From JBCCFK01 sp965262315 (GTDB taxonomy: Bacteria > Actinomycetota > Acidimicrobiia > Acidimicrobiales > UBA8592): a DNA stretch of 31,836 bases. The position numbers and the translations under genes were made by a program. The stretch's first letter is position 1. Every line of letters starts with the position of its first letter. The notes under the pieces are model-generated. The model ran no database searches. It had not been told where the DNA came from and saw only the letters and a program-made list of their open reading frames with translations. This document shows, piece after piece, positions 1-8,337 of the stretch. The stretch is taken from positions 1 to 31,836 of the forward strand of contig CBDHFJ010000055.1 in assembly GCA_965262315.1 (NCBI GenBank). Reading direction: 5' to 3'.

Positions 1-2
1 AG

Positions 3-711
3 TGGCTCTCCCTCGACGGCGATGACGGTGCAACCTGGTTGTTCGACCTCGACTTCCTGACGTCGTCGTACACGTGCATCTACGGGAAGGGTGTCCGTCG
101 ATCGAACCGGAGCCGACCCCACCGGAGCGCTCGGGTGCTGCACCCACGGCGCCCACTTCGTCGACAAGGCCGACCGCACGCGTGTGCTGGATCTCGTCGA
201 CGAGCTCACCCCTGACGAGTGGCAGTACCACGGACGGGCCAGGGATCGAGGCGGCCCGCTCAAGAAGAAGGGCGACGAGTGGGTCACCCGGAAGGCCGAC
301 GGGGCCTGCATCTTCCTCAACCGGGCAGGTTTCGGCGGGGGCGCCGGATGCGCGCTCCACGCCGCGGCGCTGCGCCGGGGAGCCCGACCGCTCGACTGGA
401 AGCCGACGGTGTGCTGGCAGGTCCCGATCCGGCTCGACGTCCACACCGACGAGTACGGCCACGAGACCGTCCTGGTCCGGGCCTGGCTGCGGCCGCGACT
501 GGGGCCGGGCGGCAACGACTTCCACTGGTGGTGCATCGAGGAACCGATCGCCTACCAGGGTGACGAGCCGGTCTACCGGGCGGCCCACGACGAGCTGACC
601 GAGCTGCTCGGGGCCCGGACCTACCGCCGGCTGGTCGCCATCGTCGATGAGCGATTGGCGGCGACACCGGTCGAGATCACCGCCGCCGGGCGAGACGAGG
701 ATCGACGGTGA
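3..711 (+). CDS. Cysteine-cluster protein (YkgJ/DUF3109-like), partial, frameshifted
   Basis: The gene is open at the left edge of the window. Bases 3 to ~92 in frame 3 encode a segment with FDLDFLTSSYTCIYGKG, and the reading then continues in frame 1 from ~91 with GALGCCTHGAHFVDKAD through to the TGA at 709-711. The two halves fit one protein if a single base is gained near position 90, inside a G-rich run. The cysteines fall in TCIYG, GCCTHG, ACIFLN and GCALH, an arrangement seen in small Zn/Fe-chelating Cys-cluster families. The central part is followed by a Trp-rich DFHWWCIEEP stretch. The function of this family is not established; metal or cluster binding is inferred from the cysteines. 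A GTG at 91 could be taken for a start, but the conserved upstream residues argue against it. The family assignment is moderate. Confidence 0.6.
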
Positions 712-748
712 TCCTGGAGCAGCGCTCGACGCCAGGCCGGAGCTGACC

Positions 749-2449
749 GTGGCCTTCCTGCGACGACTCCTGCCCGAAGCCGTCAGCTCCAAGATGCTGG
801 CCGCCTCGCTGTGCCTGGGCGTCGTCGTCGGGGCCATGGTGGCGGTGTTCGAGTACATCACGATCGAGGTCGTCGCCCACGAGGTCGTCCACTGGCCGAT
901 CGGCCTCCAGGCCATCGCCCCCCTGGCCGGCCTGACCATCTCCTGGCTCGTGCTCCGCTACCTCGGTGGTGGGGCCTCGCCGGCCACATCGGACGAGTAC
1001 ATCGTCCAGTTCCACAGTCGCAATCCGACCTACGACGCCCGGGCTGTCCCGGCCCGCCTGCTGGGCGGCATCGCCACGATCGGGTCGGGCGGTGCGCTGG
1101 GCCTGGAGGGCCCGTCGATCTACCTCGGGTCGGCCTCCGGGCACTTCCTCCATCGGTTCCTGGAGCGCACCTGGGGCGGGGCGCGGCCCAGCAACTCCTG
1201 ACCGCCGGCGCGGCGGCCGGCGTGTCGGCCGTCTTCCAGGCGCCTGCCACCGGCGTGGTGTTCGCCCTCGAATCCCCCTATCGGGACGACGTGGCACACC
1301 GGGCCCTGCTCCCGTCCCTGGTGGCGTCGGCCGCCTCGTTCCTCACCTTCGTGACCATCCCCCTGTTGGAGACCGGGCCCGTGGTCGGCTTCGCCTCCGA
1401 TCTCCGGGTCGGGCCGGGCGAGCTCCTCGGGGCGGTCACCCTCGGCGTGGGCGCCGGCCTCGGTGGTCGGCTGTTCGCCTCCATGACCCGCCGGGCCAAG
1501 TCGGCCTCGAAACGCCTGCCGGCCCCGGTGACCGTCGGCGTCGGTGGGGTGACCCTGGCCGCCCTCGCCCTCGCCTCCGACGCCGTGTTCGACGAGCCGC
1601 TGACACTGGGGCCGGGCCTGGCGGTCTTCGAGTGGCTCGACAGCTCCTCGTCGACCGGGCTCATCCTGGCCCTGTTCGTCTTCCGGGCCGTTGCCACCCT
1701 GGTCACGGTGGCCGGGCGAGGTGTCGGTGGGCTCTTCATCCCGCTGGCGGTGCAGGGCGTGTTGCTGGGCCGGGTCGTCGGCGACGTCATCGACCGGATC
1801 GGCCTCGGAGACGGCGAGGTCGGAAGTGCCTCGCTGTGGGCCATCCTCGGCCTGGCCGCCTTCCTCGCGGCCGGCTACCGGACGCCCATCGCGGCCGTGA
1901 TGTTCGTGGCCGAGTCGACCCGCGGCTCGGCGGTGGTGCCGGCGCTCATCGCCGCCGCCGTGTCGCAGATCGTGGCTGGCTCCTCGTCGGTCTCAGCCGG
2001 CCAGCGGGTCGAGCGGCTGGGCGGCCTGGAGAGCCGCCTGGCCACTGCCGGTGTCGACCGTCATCGAGACGAACGTCTTGGCCGTGCCGTCCGACGCATC
2101 GATCTCCGACTTCGTGTGGGTCCATGCCCTGGGGCAGCGTCAGCCGGTCGTGCCGGTGGTCGACGGCAACCGGTTCCTCGGCATGTGCTCGATCCACGAC
2201 GCGGCCAACGTCGACCGAGCGGCGTGGGCCGACACGCCGGTGACCGACATCATCGACATCTCGTGCCCGGTTGGAACGCCGTCGTGGACGATCCGCGACG
2301 TGGTCGCCGCCATGGGTCGAGCAGGTACCGACCTGATGGCCGTCACCGACAACGACGGCGGTTTCGTCGGCTTGGTGCGCGACTCGGAGATCGTGAAGCT
2401 CGACGCCATTCTGGTCGAGACCGAGAGCCCCGAGGGAGGACCGTCTTGA
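749..2449 (+). CDS. ClC-family chloride channel/transporter with C-terminal CBS region (two frameshifts)
   Basis: This is an integral-membrane ClC protein of about 566 residues once two frameshifts are repaired. Frame 2 (749 to ~1,185) encodes the first helices with GSGGALGLEGP, which keeps the gating glutamate of the ClC GREGP motif. Frame 1 (~1,185-2,043) continues with ATGVVFALESPY, GVGGLFIPLAVQG and GYRTPIAAVMFVAE, the late selectivity-filter and helix motifs. Frame 2 again (2,045-2,449) carries a cytoplasmic CBS region (LAVPSDAS, VPVVDGNRFLG, TDNDGGFVGLV). The first shift fits one missing base in a G/C run at ~1,175-1,190; the second fits an extra A at ~2,044. A GTG at 749 with GGAG six bases upstream is the preferred start; an ATG at 647 inside the previous gene is an alternative. 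The role is Cl- transport or Cl-/H+ exchange, probably nucleotide-sensed through CBS. The gene may be intact in the real genome. Confidence 0.85.
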
Positions 2450-2450
2450 G

Positions 2451-2630
2451 TCAGTCGCGCAGCGACTCGCTCTCCTCCAGCTCGTCGTCGAGCTGCTCGG
2501 CTTCAGGAGTGGTCGGGAGGTCAAACGGATCCTCATCGAGCCGGTCCATCAAGGACTCGATGTCATCTCCATCAGACGAGCGCTTGAGTGCTCGCGCCTC
2601 TTCGTACCGACGATGACGCCCCTTCTTCAT
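2451..2630 (-). CDS. DUF3073-like small charged protein, 59 aa
   Basis: A short minus-strand frame starts at ATG 2630 and ends at TGA 2451-2453. It begins MKKGRHRRYEEARALK and ends in a very acidic tail (LDDELEESESLRD). A good Shine-Dalgarno AGGAG lies at 2637-2641, seven bases from the start. The basic head with R-x-K and A-R-x-L-K and the acidic tail resemble the actinobacterial DUF3073 family (GRGRxKAKQTKVARELK heads), whose function is unknown. The gene ends one base after the convergent ClC gene stops. It is shorter than usual length cut-offs. The call as a real gene rests on the RBS, the composition and the family resemblance. Confidence 0.6.
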   Translation of the reverse strand: MKKGRHRRYEEARALKRSSDGDDIESLMDRLDEDPFDLPTTPEAEQLDDELEESESLRD

Positions 2631-2657
2631 GGGACACTCCTGGAATCAATGATGGGT

Positions 2658-2691
2658 GGGCTGAGACCCTCGGTTCCACCTGCCTCAGCCC
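2658..2691 (-). promoter_or_regulatory. Hairpin in the probable leader of the 59-aa gene
   Basis: GGGCTGAG at 2658-2665 pairs perfectly with CTCAGCCC at 2684-2691 around an 18-nt loop. It lies between the small gene's RBS and a possible minus-strand -10 box TAGACT (2707-2712), so it would sit in the 5' leader. No T-run follows on either strand, so a simple terminator is unlikely. The rest of the gap 2,692-2,855 shows no gene. Confidence 0.3.
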
Positions 2692-2855
2692 TCGCGTGAG
2701 GACTCCAGTCTAGGGGCCTTTGGACCGAGTTGGCGAACAGTGGCCGAAGTAGAAGCAAGCAAGGTGAATCTACTCGTCGTTTCCCCGAGCCGATGACCAC
2801 CGTCGCCGGGTACGGCTGACCAGGCTCGAACGCCCGGACCCAACCAGCGTAGCGC

Positions 2856-4031
2856 TCAGATCGTCGGCGATCGTCCGTCGAGGGCCTGTCGGCTCCGTGC
2901 TTCGAGGACCAGTTGGCCGTCGCCGTCGAACGCCACCGCCGCCTCCCCAGCCACCAACTGGGCGATCGGCCAGCCGACGAGATCGGACCGCCAGCCGTGG
3001 CGGAGCCGGCACGACGGGTCGTCCTTGAGCAGCGCCTCCACGTCGGAGCGGGTGGCGAGCAGGGCCGGATCGATCCGGTGGTCCCGTGCGAGCTGGGAGA
3101 TCCAAGCCGTGACCAACGTCACAACCGGCCGCAGGTGCTTGGGCAGCTCCGGAGTCCGCATCGGGCGGCTCTCGACCGCGGGCATCCGCAAGCCGACCTG
3201 AACAGCGGTCAGGATCTCGGACTCGGCCCCGTTACGGAGGTGGCGGCCGTCGACCCCCCGGAGCCGCTGGAGCTCGCCCGGCTCGGTCGGGGCCGCCTGG
3301 GCCACTGCTACCACGCCCAGATCGGGCAGGACCTGGCGGACCGGCACGTCGATCTCGGCCGCCCGACGCTCCCGCCACGCAGCCACGGCGGTAGCGACCC
3401 GGAACGACGTGCCCTTCAACGAACGGGCCTCCTTGATCCGTAGGATCGCCTCCTCGGGCACCCGTCGGTTCCGTGGGCGCTCCCGGACCAACGCACTCTC
3501 CTCGAGGGCCCACTCGAGGCGCTCCTCGGCCTCCAGTTGCTCCACGAGCAGATCGGTCAACGCCAGCAGGTGCTCGACGTCGGCGGCCGCATACCGGAGC
3601 TGGTCGTCGGTCAGGGGCCGACGCATCCAGTCCGTCAGTCGGTCGCCCTTTGGCAGGCTGATGTCGAGATAGCGATCAAGGAGGGACTTGAGCGAGCTGT
3701 TGGCCTGACCCAGGAAGCCGGCCGCGATCTGAGTGTCGAACAACCGCTGGGGGATCGACCCGCAGACCAGGTCCAGGACCTCGAGATCCTGGACGCCGGC
3801 ATGCAGCACGCACAAGCCGGGACCATCCAGGAGCCGGGCCAGGCTCTTCAAGTCGAACTGAAGGGGATCGATCAGGACCACCTGGTCGCCCCACGCCAGC
3901 TGGATCAGTGCCGCCTGGGGGAAGTACGTCCGCTCCCGATGGAACTCCGTGTCGATGGCGTACCGGTCGGCCTGGGCGGCGGACGAGATGACGTCATCGA
4001 GCTCGGATGTTCCTTGAACGAGATTCGGCAC
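2856..4031 (-). CDS. rnd: Ribonuclease D (3'-5' exoribonuclease)
   Basis: This is a cytoplasmic DEDDy exoribonuclease that trims the 3' ends of tRNA precursors and other RNAs. It has 391 residues and appears intact. The exonuclease domain spans roughly residues 1-170, with acidic motif I DTEF (D27, E29), motif II at D82 in GVQDLEVL, and motif III Y147-x3-D151 in RYAAADVEHL. An HRDC domain follows (about 180-280, with AWRERRAAEIDVP), then a C-terminal helical region typical of actinobacterial RNase D. The GTG at 4031 was chosen because the residues just after it begin the domain and because a TAGGCT box lies exactly 7 nt upstream, which predicts a leaderless mRNA. The gene runs in the same direction as mobA, whose stop codon overlaps this promoter. 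Confidence 0.88.
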   Translation of the reverse strand: MPNLVQGTSELDDVISSAAQADRYAIDTEFHRERTYFPQAALIQLAWGDQVVLIDPLQFDLKSLARLLDGPGLCVLHAGVQDLEVLDLVCGSIPQRLFDTQIAAGFLGQANSSLKSLLDRYLDISLPKGDRLTDWMRRPLTDDQLRYAAADVEHLLALTDLLVEQLEAEERLEWALEESALVRERPRNRRVPEEAILRIKEARSLKGTSFRVATAVAAWRERRAAEIDVPVRQVLPDLGVVAVAQAAPTEPGELQRLRGVDGRHLRNGAESEILTAVQVGLRMPAVESRPMRTPELPKHLRPVVTLVTAWISQLARDHRIDPALLATRSDVEALLKDDPSCRLRHGWRSDLVGWPIAQLVAGEAAVAFDGDGQLVLEARSRQALDGRSPTI

Positions 4032-4038
4032 CCGTTCG

Positions 4039-4044
4039 AGCCTA
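4039..4044 (-). promoter_or_regulatory. -10 box (TAGGCT) of leaderless rnd transcript
   Basis: TAGGCT on the minus strand is followed by 7 nt and then the GTG of ribonuclease D. The first three bases of the box (TAG) are also the stop codon of mobA. No clear -35 element is seen. The pattern recurs at four other starts in this part of the window. Confidence 0.6.
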
Positions 4045-4689
4045 GGCCAAGTCCGGCTCGCCCGACCTCCCTGCCGGCCGTACCGGCGTCGATCGGCCCA
4101 ACCGGGCCGCCAACTCCGACGGGGTGTCGGCGTCGGCCACGGCGTCGGCCGGAACCTCGACCCCGATCCAGGGACCCGCCTCCAGCGCATCCCTCCAGGC
4201 CCGTCGCCCCTCGGCCAGCATCGACAGCAGCGAGGGCCCGAGCGGTGCCGGCCAACACGCCACGCTCGGTTGCGGCCGGCCACCGACCACGGCCACCGCA
4301 GCCCGCTCGGGAGAAGCCGCCGCCACCAGGGGTCCGAGGTGTTCGGCCCGGAGTAGGGGCAGATCGCACGGGACGACCACAACCAGTCCCCGCCGGGCCC
4401 ACACCAGGATGGTGGCGAGGGCGGCGAGCGGGCCCTCGCCCGGCCTGCGGTCGGCCACTGTCGGCACACCGAGGGTCGACCCGGCCGAGCCACCGACGGC
4501 CACCACGGGATCGGCCCCGGTGTCCCGCAGGGCGGTCACGATCCGAGACCCCATCGGCTGGCCCTCCACATCGACCAGCGCCTTGTCGCGCCCGAACCGG
4601 CTCGAGCGACCCCCGGTCAACACCGCGCCGATCAGCGGCCACGCCGGTTCGATGCCGACGTCCGCCTCAGTCGTCGGTCGGTGATCCAT
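4042..4689 (-). CDS. mobA: Molybdenum cofactor guanylyltransferase (MobA-like)
   Basis: A 215-residue nucleotidyltransferase. MobA enzymes attach GMP to molybdopterin to give the bis-MGD form of the molybdenum cofactor in the cytoplasm. The GTP-binding signature LTGGRSSRFGRDKAL lies at about residues 24-38, and the second conserved motif PCDLPLL at 107-113 supplies the metal-binding Asp. The length matches stand-alone MobA. The ATG at 4689 overlaps the 3' end of the DUF3151 gene by 23 bp, suggesting translational coupling in one operon. No other Mo-cofactor gene is in the window, so a related NTP-transferase specificity (for example CofC-like) cannot be fully excluded, but the first motif favours MobA. 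Confidence 0.8.
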   Translation of the reverse strand: MDHRPTTEADVGIEPAWPLIGAVLTGGRSSRFGRDKALVDVEGQPMGSRIVTALRDTGADPVVAVGGSAGSTLGVPTVADRRPGEGPLAALATILVWARRGLVVVVPCDLPLLRAEHLGPLVAAASPERAAVAVVGGRPQPSVACWPAPLGPSLLSMLAEGRRAWRDALEAGPWIGVEVPADAVADADTPSELAARLGRSTPVRPAGRSGEPDLA

Positions 4690-5111
4690 CGATCGGCCAG
4701 TCCGGGTCGAGCTGGACCAGGAACAGCCGGCACCGCTCCTCCTCGTCGCCCTCGCCGATGGCGGCCGCAGCGGTCGCCAGCCCGTGGAGCGCCCGCAAGA
4801 AGCCCCGATTGGTCTCGTGGCGCCACCGGACGAACCCCGAGCCCCGCCAACCGTTCTGGCGGAGGCGGTCGAGGCCCCGGTGGTAGCCGACGCGGTAGGC
4901 GGCGTAGGCCTCGACGTCGTCGCGGGCCAGGTCACCCAGCGTGGCCCAGGCGGCCAGATGCCGGGGCCAGCGGGCCACGACCGTCGACACCGCATCGCGT
5001 CCGGGAGGCCTCGGGCTGGCCCAGGGCTGCGGCCAGCGCCGCGTCGGCCTCGCCGTGCTCGGGCGGGAGGACCGTTTCGGGGAGACCGGAACCGAGGTTG
5101 ATGGAGCTCAT
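4667..5111 (-). CDS. DUF3151 family protein (one frameshift)
   Basis: An actinobacterial protein of unknown function, about 147 residues after repair. The N-terminal part (MSSINLGSGLPETVLPPEHG, ending in LGQPEASR) is in one frame from ATG 5111. The rest (VSTVVARWPRHLAAW, VEAYAAYRVGYHRGLDRLR, ETNRGFLRALHGL, EERCRLFLVQLDPDW) is in another. One extra base at about position 5000 accounts for the switch and restores R-D-A-V at the joint. The VEAYAxxRxGYHRGLDxLRxNGW block is the hallmark of DUF3151. The start is supported by a TACGCT box exactly 7 nt upstream. The gene heads a likely operon with mobA, which starts inside its last codons. Confidence 0.8.
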
Positions 5112-5118
5112 GGGCCGC

Positions 5119-5124
5119 AGCGTA
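5119..5124 (-). promoter_or_regulatory. -10 box (TACGCT) of leaderless DUF3151 transcript
   Basis: TACGCT on the minus strand is followed by exactly 7 nt and then the ATG at 5111. No Shine-Dalgarno sequence is present between them, as expected for a leaderless mRNA. Confidence 0.6.
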
Positions 5125-5178
5125 GTGACATCGTCGAGGTGCGCGCGGCCGATCCCCTCCCGACCCCCGGCCACCCTC

Positions 5179-6120
5179 CTACCGGGCCCACCAGCGGGGC
5201 CGGCTCACCGCAGGGAAGGCAACGTGCTCCACCAGGTAGGAAACGGTCGCCCGGTAGGCACCCTCGATGAGGTCAGGCGAGCGGGAGAAGTCGTCGAACC
5301 GGATCCTCGGTGGACCGCCAGCCGGCAACACGTGGACCTCACAGTGATCGGGGATGCGGTTGAGGTTGTCGGCGAAACGGTGGCGGCGGGCCGTCCAATA
5401 GGCCCGGATGGCGCTGTCGAGGGGCCGCTGGACCGTCACCTCCCGATCGACGAGATGACCGACGTGCAACACGTAGAGCGTGGTCGCGCCGAGCTGAACC
5501 GCCCGTTCGGCGTGGATCTCGTTCAGGACGCCGCCGTCGATGAGCGTCCGACCCTCGAGCTGGCGGGCCGGGTACACGACCGGCAGCGAGGCCGACGCCA
5601 TGAGGGCGGGGAGGACCTTGCCGTCCTGGAACCAGTGCTCGGTGGCGGTGGTGAGATCGGTGGCTGGGCACTGGAACGGGATCCGGAGCTGGGAGAAGTC
5701 CTCGACCGGCAACTCCTGCTCCAGCATCGCCTCCAGCCGGGCCGGATCGTGGATCGACTCGCCCCTCAACGCCAACTGGACCGTCAGCGGGATCAGGCCC
5801 CCTCGCATCAGCTCCGGCTCGCCGCCGGCCAAGCGACGCCAGAGCCGCTCCAGGCGGTTCACCCCCCGAAGGGTCGGATCGGCGGCGAAACCGGCGCCGT
5901 TGATGGCCCCGACCGACGCGCCGATCACGAGATCGGGAACGATGTTGGCCTCGACCAGGGCCTTCAGCATCCCGACCTGGACCGCGCCCAGCGCGCCGCC
6001 GCCCGACAGCACGAACGCCGTCGTCGGCCGCCGGCGCACCCGTCGAGCGACGGTCCCGAGGGCGGGCGTCACCGCCTCGGACACTCGACGGGCGGCCGCT
6101 CGTGGCCCGCGATCCCCCAC
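5179..6120 (-). CDS. Patatin-like phospholipase
   Basis: A patatin-family acyl hydrolase of about 313 residues counted from the GTG at 6120. The oxyanion-hole motif GGGALG is at residues 40-45, the nucleophile elbow GASVG at 67-71 (Ser69) and the catalytic Asp in DGG at 195-197, so the Ser-Asp dyad is complete. There is no signal peptide or membrane segment, so it is probably cytoplasmic or peripheral. The substrate is unknown; members hydrolyse phospholipid or lipid acyl esters. GTGs at 6084 and 6072 are alternative starts; the last has GAGG a few bases upstream. It follows pyruvate kinase by 11 bp on the same strand and is probably co-transcribed with it. Confidence 0.82.
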   Translation of the reverse strand: MGDRGPRAAARRVSEAVTPALGTVARRVRRRPTTAFVLSGGGALGAVQVGMLKALVEANIVPDLVIGASVGAINGAGFAADPTLRGVNRLERLWRRLAGGEPELMRGGLIPLTVQLALRGESIHDPARLEAMLEQELPVEDFSQLRIPFQCPATDLTTATEHWFQDGKVLPALMASASLPVVYPARQLEGRTLIDGGVLNEIHAERAVQLGATTLYVLHVGHLVDREVTVQRPLDSAIRAYWTARRHRFADNLNRIPDHCEVHVLPAGGPPRIRFDDFSRSPDLIEGAYRATVSYLVEHVAFPAVSRPRWWAR

Positions 6121-6131
6121 CGCCCGACCAG

Positions 6132-7559
6132 CTACGGGCAGCGAACCATGCGGAGGGTGTCGGTGGCGCCGATCGTTGCCGAGCTGCCGCCGAGGACGGC
6201 GACGATGTCGCCGGTCCGGATGTGGCCCTCGGCCTTGGCCAGCTCCAGGACCCGGTGCACGGTCGAGATGTTGTCGTCGATGCGGTCGATCTTGATCGGG
6301 ATGGCGCCCCAGCTCATGGTGAGCTGGCGAATCGACCGCTCCTCGGGGCTGAAGCCCAGGATCGGCGCCCGGGGCCGGAACCGGGCGATGGCCCGAACCG
6401 TGAAACCCGACCGGGAGATGCAGATGATGGCCTTGGCCTCGATCTCCTTCGCCGCCTGCCAGGTCGCCATCGTCATCACGTCGGTCACGGCCGAGTCCTG
6501 GCTCTGGGGCTCCAGCAGCTGGCCCCGACGCAGATCGTGGGCCCACGAGTCGTAGTCGAACTCCTGGTCGGCCCGGTGGGCGATGGAGGCCATCGTCGCC
6601 ACCACGTGCGCCGGGTCGTGGCCGATGGCCGTCTCGCCCGAGAGCATCACCGCGCTCGACCCGTCGAACACGGCGTTGGCCACGTCGGAGGCCTCAGCCC
6701 GGGTCGGGGACGGGGCGGTGATCATCGACTCCAGCATCTGGGTGGCGGTGATCGAGGGCCGGCCAAGGGCGACGCTCCGTGCGATGATCTCCTTCTGGTG
6801 GTGCGGCAGGTCCTCGATGCTGCACTCGGTCCCGAGGTCGCCGCGGGCGACCATCACCGCACCCGACTCGGTGATGATCCCGTCCAGGTTCTCGATCGCG
6901 GCCCGGGTCTCGATCTTGGCCACCACCAGCGGTCCCCGGGGTGCGGGCTCGAGGCCGACCCGGCGAACGTCGTGGGCCGAGCGGACGAACGACAGGGCGA
7001 CCATGTCGATGTCGTGTTCGACCATGGCGTCGAGCAGTCGGAGATCGTGGGGGGTCGGCGTCGTCAGCCGGAGGCGATCAGACGGGATGTGGAGGCCGGG
7101 GCGGCCTTGTGTCTCCCCGCCGAAGAGGACCCTGGCCCGGAGGTGGTCGCTCTCGTGGCCGATGACCTCCAACACGATGGAGCCGTCGCCGATGGCCAGC
7201 CGGTCACCGAGTTGGACATCGACCAGCAGGCTCTCGTAGTCCACCATCAGGTGGTCGTTGCGGCTGTGGCCGGGACCCGGCTCCAGCTTGATCTCCGAGT
7301 CGCTCATCAGGAAGATCGGCTCGGCCAGCTGGCCGATACGGACCTTCGGGCCGGGAAGATCGGCCATCACACCGACGATCCGCCCGACTGACTCCGAGAT
7401 CCGCCGGATCTGATTGAGACGCTCGATCGCCTCCTCGACCGTGCCGTGCGACAGGTTGAGGCGGGCCACGTCCATCCCGGCTTCGACCATCGCCTTGAGC
7501 GTGGCGTCGTCCGATGAGGCGGGACCGATGCTTGCGATGATCTTGGTGCGACGGTTCAC
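6132..7559 (-). CDS. pyk: Pyruvate kinase
   Basis: Catalyses phosphoenolpyruvate + ADP to pyruvate + ATP, the last step of glycolysis. It is 475 residues long, the normal family length, with no frameshift. It begins NRRTKIIASIGPAS. Seen in order: the active-site NLSHG motif (~35-39), a B-domain insert, the VAKIET lysine motif, the metal-binding MVARGDLGTE, the ATQMLESM signature, and the conserved SGETAIG near the start of the allosteric C domain. The GTG at 7559 is favoured because TAGGCT lies exactly 7 nt upstream. An ATG at 7607 with AGGTGA upstream would add 16 residues that the family does not normally have. It is divergent from the histidine phosphatase gene. Confidence 0.95.
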   Translation of the reverse strand: MNRRTKIIASIGPASSDDATLKAMVEAGMDVARLNLSHGTVEEAIERLNQIRRISESVGRIVGVMADLPGPKVRIGQLAEPIFLMSDSEIKLEPGPGHSRNDHLMVDYESLLVDVQLGDRLAIGDGSIVLEVIGHESDHLRARVLFGGETQGRPGLHIPSDRLRLTTPTPHDLRLLDAMVEHDIDMVALSFVRSAHDVRRVGLEPAPRGPLVVAKIETRAAIENLDGIITESGAVMVARGDLGTECSIEDLPHHQKEIIARSVALGRPSITATQMLESMITAPSPTRAEASDVANAVFDGSSAVMLSGETAIGHDPAHVVATMASIAHRADQEFDYDSWAHDLRRGQLLEPQSQDSAVTDVMTMATWQAAKEIEAKAIICISRSGFTVRAIARFRPRAPILGFSPEERSIRQLTMSWGAIPIKIDRIDDNISTVHRVLELAKAEGHIRTGDIVAVLGGSSATIGATDTLRMVRCP

Positions 7560-7566
7560 GGGCGCG

Positions 7567-7572
7567 AGCCTA
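7567..7572 (-). promoter_or_regulatory. -10 box (TAGGCT) of leaderless pyk transcript
   Basis: TAGGCT on the minus strand is followed by 7 nt and then the GTG at 7559. The same hexamer and spacing precede ribonuclease D. Confidence 0.6.
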
Positions 7573-7706
7573 CTTTGGCCCAGGCGGCGCAGCGGGTACC
7601 TCTCCATGATGTCACCTATCGTTCACGGAGGTCAGGTGAGGATAGGCCAACGGCCGCCGGCAAAGCCAATCGCTGCGGGCCGATCCCCCGGGGACCCGGC
7701 GGCCGG

Positions 7707-7712
7707 TACGGT
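7707..7712 (+). promoter_or_regulatory. -10 box (TACGGT) of leaderless phosphatase transcript
   Basis: TACGGT is followed by exactly 7 nt and then the ATG at 7720. No RBS lies between them. Confidence 0.6.
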
Positions 7713-7719
7713 TCGGACC

Positions 7720-8313
7720 ATGGAGCTCATCCTGGTCAGACACGCGCGCCCCGAGCACGTCGAGCACGCCGACGGTCCGGCCGATCCCCCCTTGACCGAG
7801 ATCGGCCACCGCCAGGCCCGCTCGGTCGCGGCCTGGCTGGCGGTGGAGACCGTCGACGCCGTGTACACCTCTCCCATGGTCAGAGCCCGCCAGACGGCGG
7901 CGCCGATGGAGCGCCTGCTCGGTCTGGAGGCCGGGATCGTGCCCGGAGTCCGGGAGTACGACGCCGACGCATCGAGCTACGTCCCGATCGAGGTGCTGCG
8001 GCGAGATCCGGTGGCGTGGCGGGCCTTCCTGGCCGCCGAGGCGGCGTCCGACCGGAGGGCCTTCGTCGACCAGGTGACGACCGCGATCGAGGCGCTCGTC
8101 GCCGCCCACGGGGGCCAGCGCATCGTCGTGTTCTGCCACGGCGGGGTCATCAACGCCTGGACCGGATCGATCCTGGGTCTGACCCCGGGGATGTTCTTCA
8201 ACCCGGACTACACCTCGGTCAACCGGTTCCTGGCCGCCAGTAGCGGGGAGCGGTCGATCGTCAGCCTCAACGAGACCGCCCATCTCCGGGGTGGGCCCGA
8301 CCTGAAGCTGTAG
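7720..8313 (+). CDS. Histidine phosphatase family protein (phosphoglycerate mutase-like)
   Basis: A 197-residue member of the histidine phosphatase superfamily. The N-terminal catalytic motif LVRHARPEH places the phospho-accepting His at residue 8. The second catalytic His is in FCHGGVINAW, about residue 140. A conserved YTSPMVRARQTA block carries the phosphate-binding Arg. The length and motifs fit small broad-specificity phosphatases rather than true glycolytic phosphoglycerate mutase, so the substrate is open. The ATG was chosen because the domain begins at once and a leaderless -10 box stands 7 nt upstream. It is divergent from pyk and convergent with the acyl-CoA dehydrogenase, 24 bp away. 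Confidence 0.85.
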   Translation: MELILVRHARPEHVEHADGPADPPLTEIGHRQARSVAAWLAVETVDAVYTSPMVRARQTAAPMERLLGLEAGIVPGVREYDADASSYVPIEVLRRDPVAWRAFLAAEAASDRRAFVDQVTTAIEALVAAHGGQRIVVFCHGGVINAWTGSILGLTPGMFFNPDYTSVNRFLAASSGERSIVSLNETAHLRGGPDLKL

Positions 8314-8337
8314 AAGCCGAACCCGGACCGTCGCCGA

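Noticed and set aside
2051..2449. Separate CBS-domain protein starting at GTG 2051
   Set aside because: The upstream residues in this frame (PLP) join smoothly to the ClC helix end after one base is removed, so it is the tail of the transporter.
811..2616. A 601-codon plus-strand frame that could be read as one large protein
   Set aside because: Only its middle is ClC sequence; its ends are out-of-frame shadows of the ClC N-terminus, the CBS region and the antisense of the 59-aa gene.
7560..7607. ATG 7607 as the pyruvate kinase start
   Set aside because: It has an AGGTGA upstream but adds a non-conserved 16-residue extension and would place the leaderless -10 box inside the gene.
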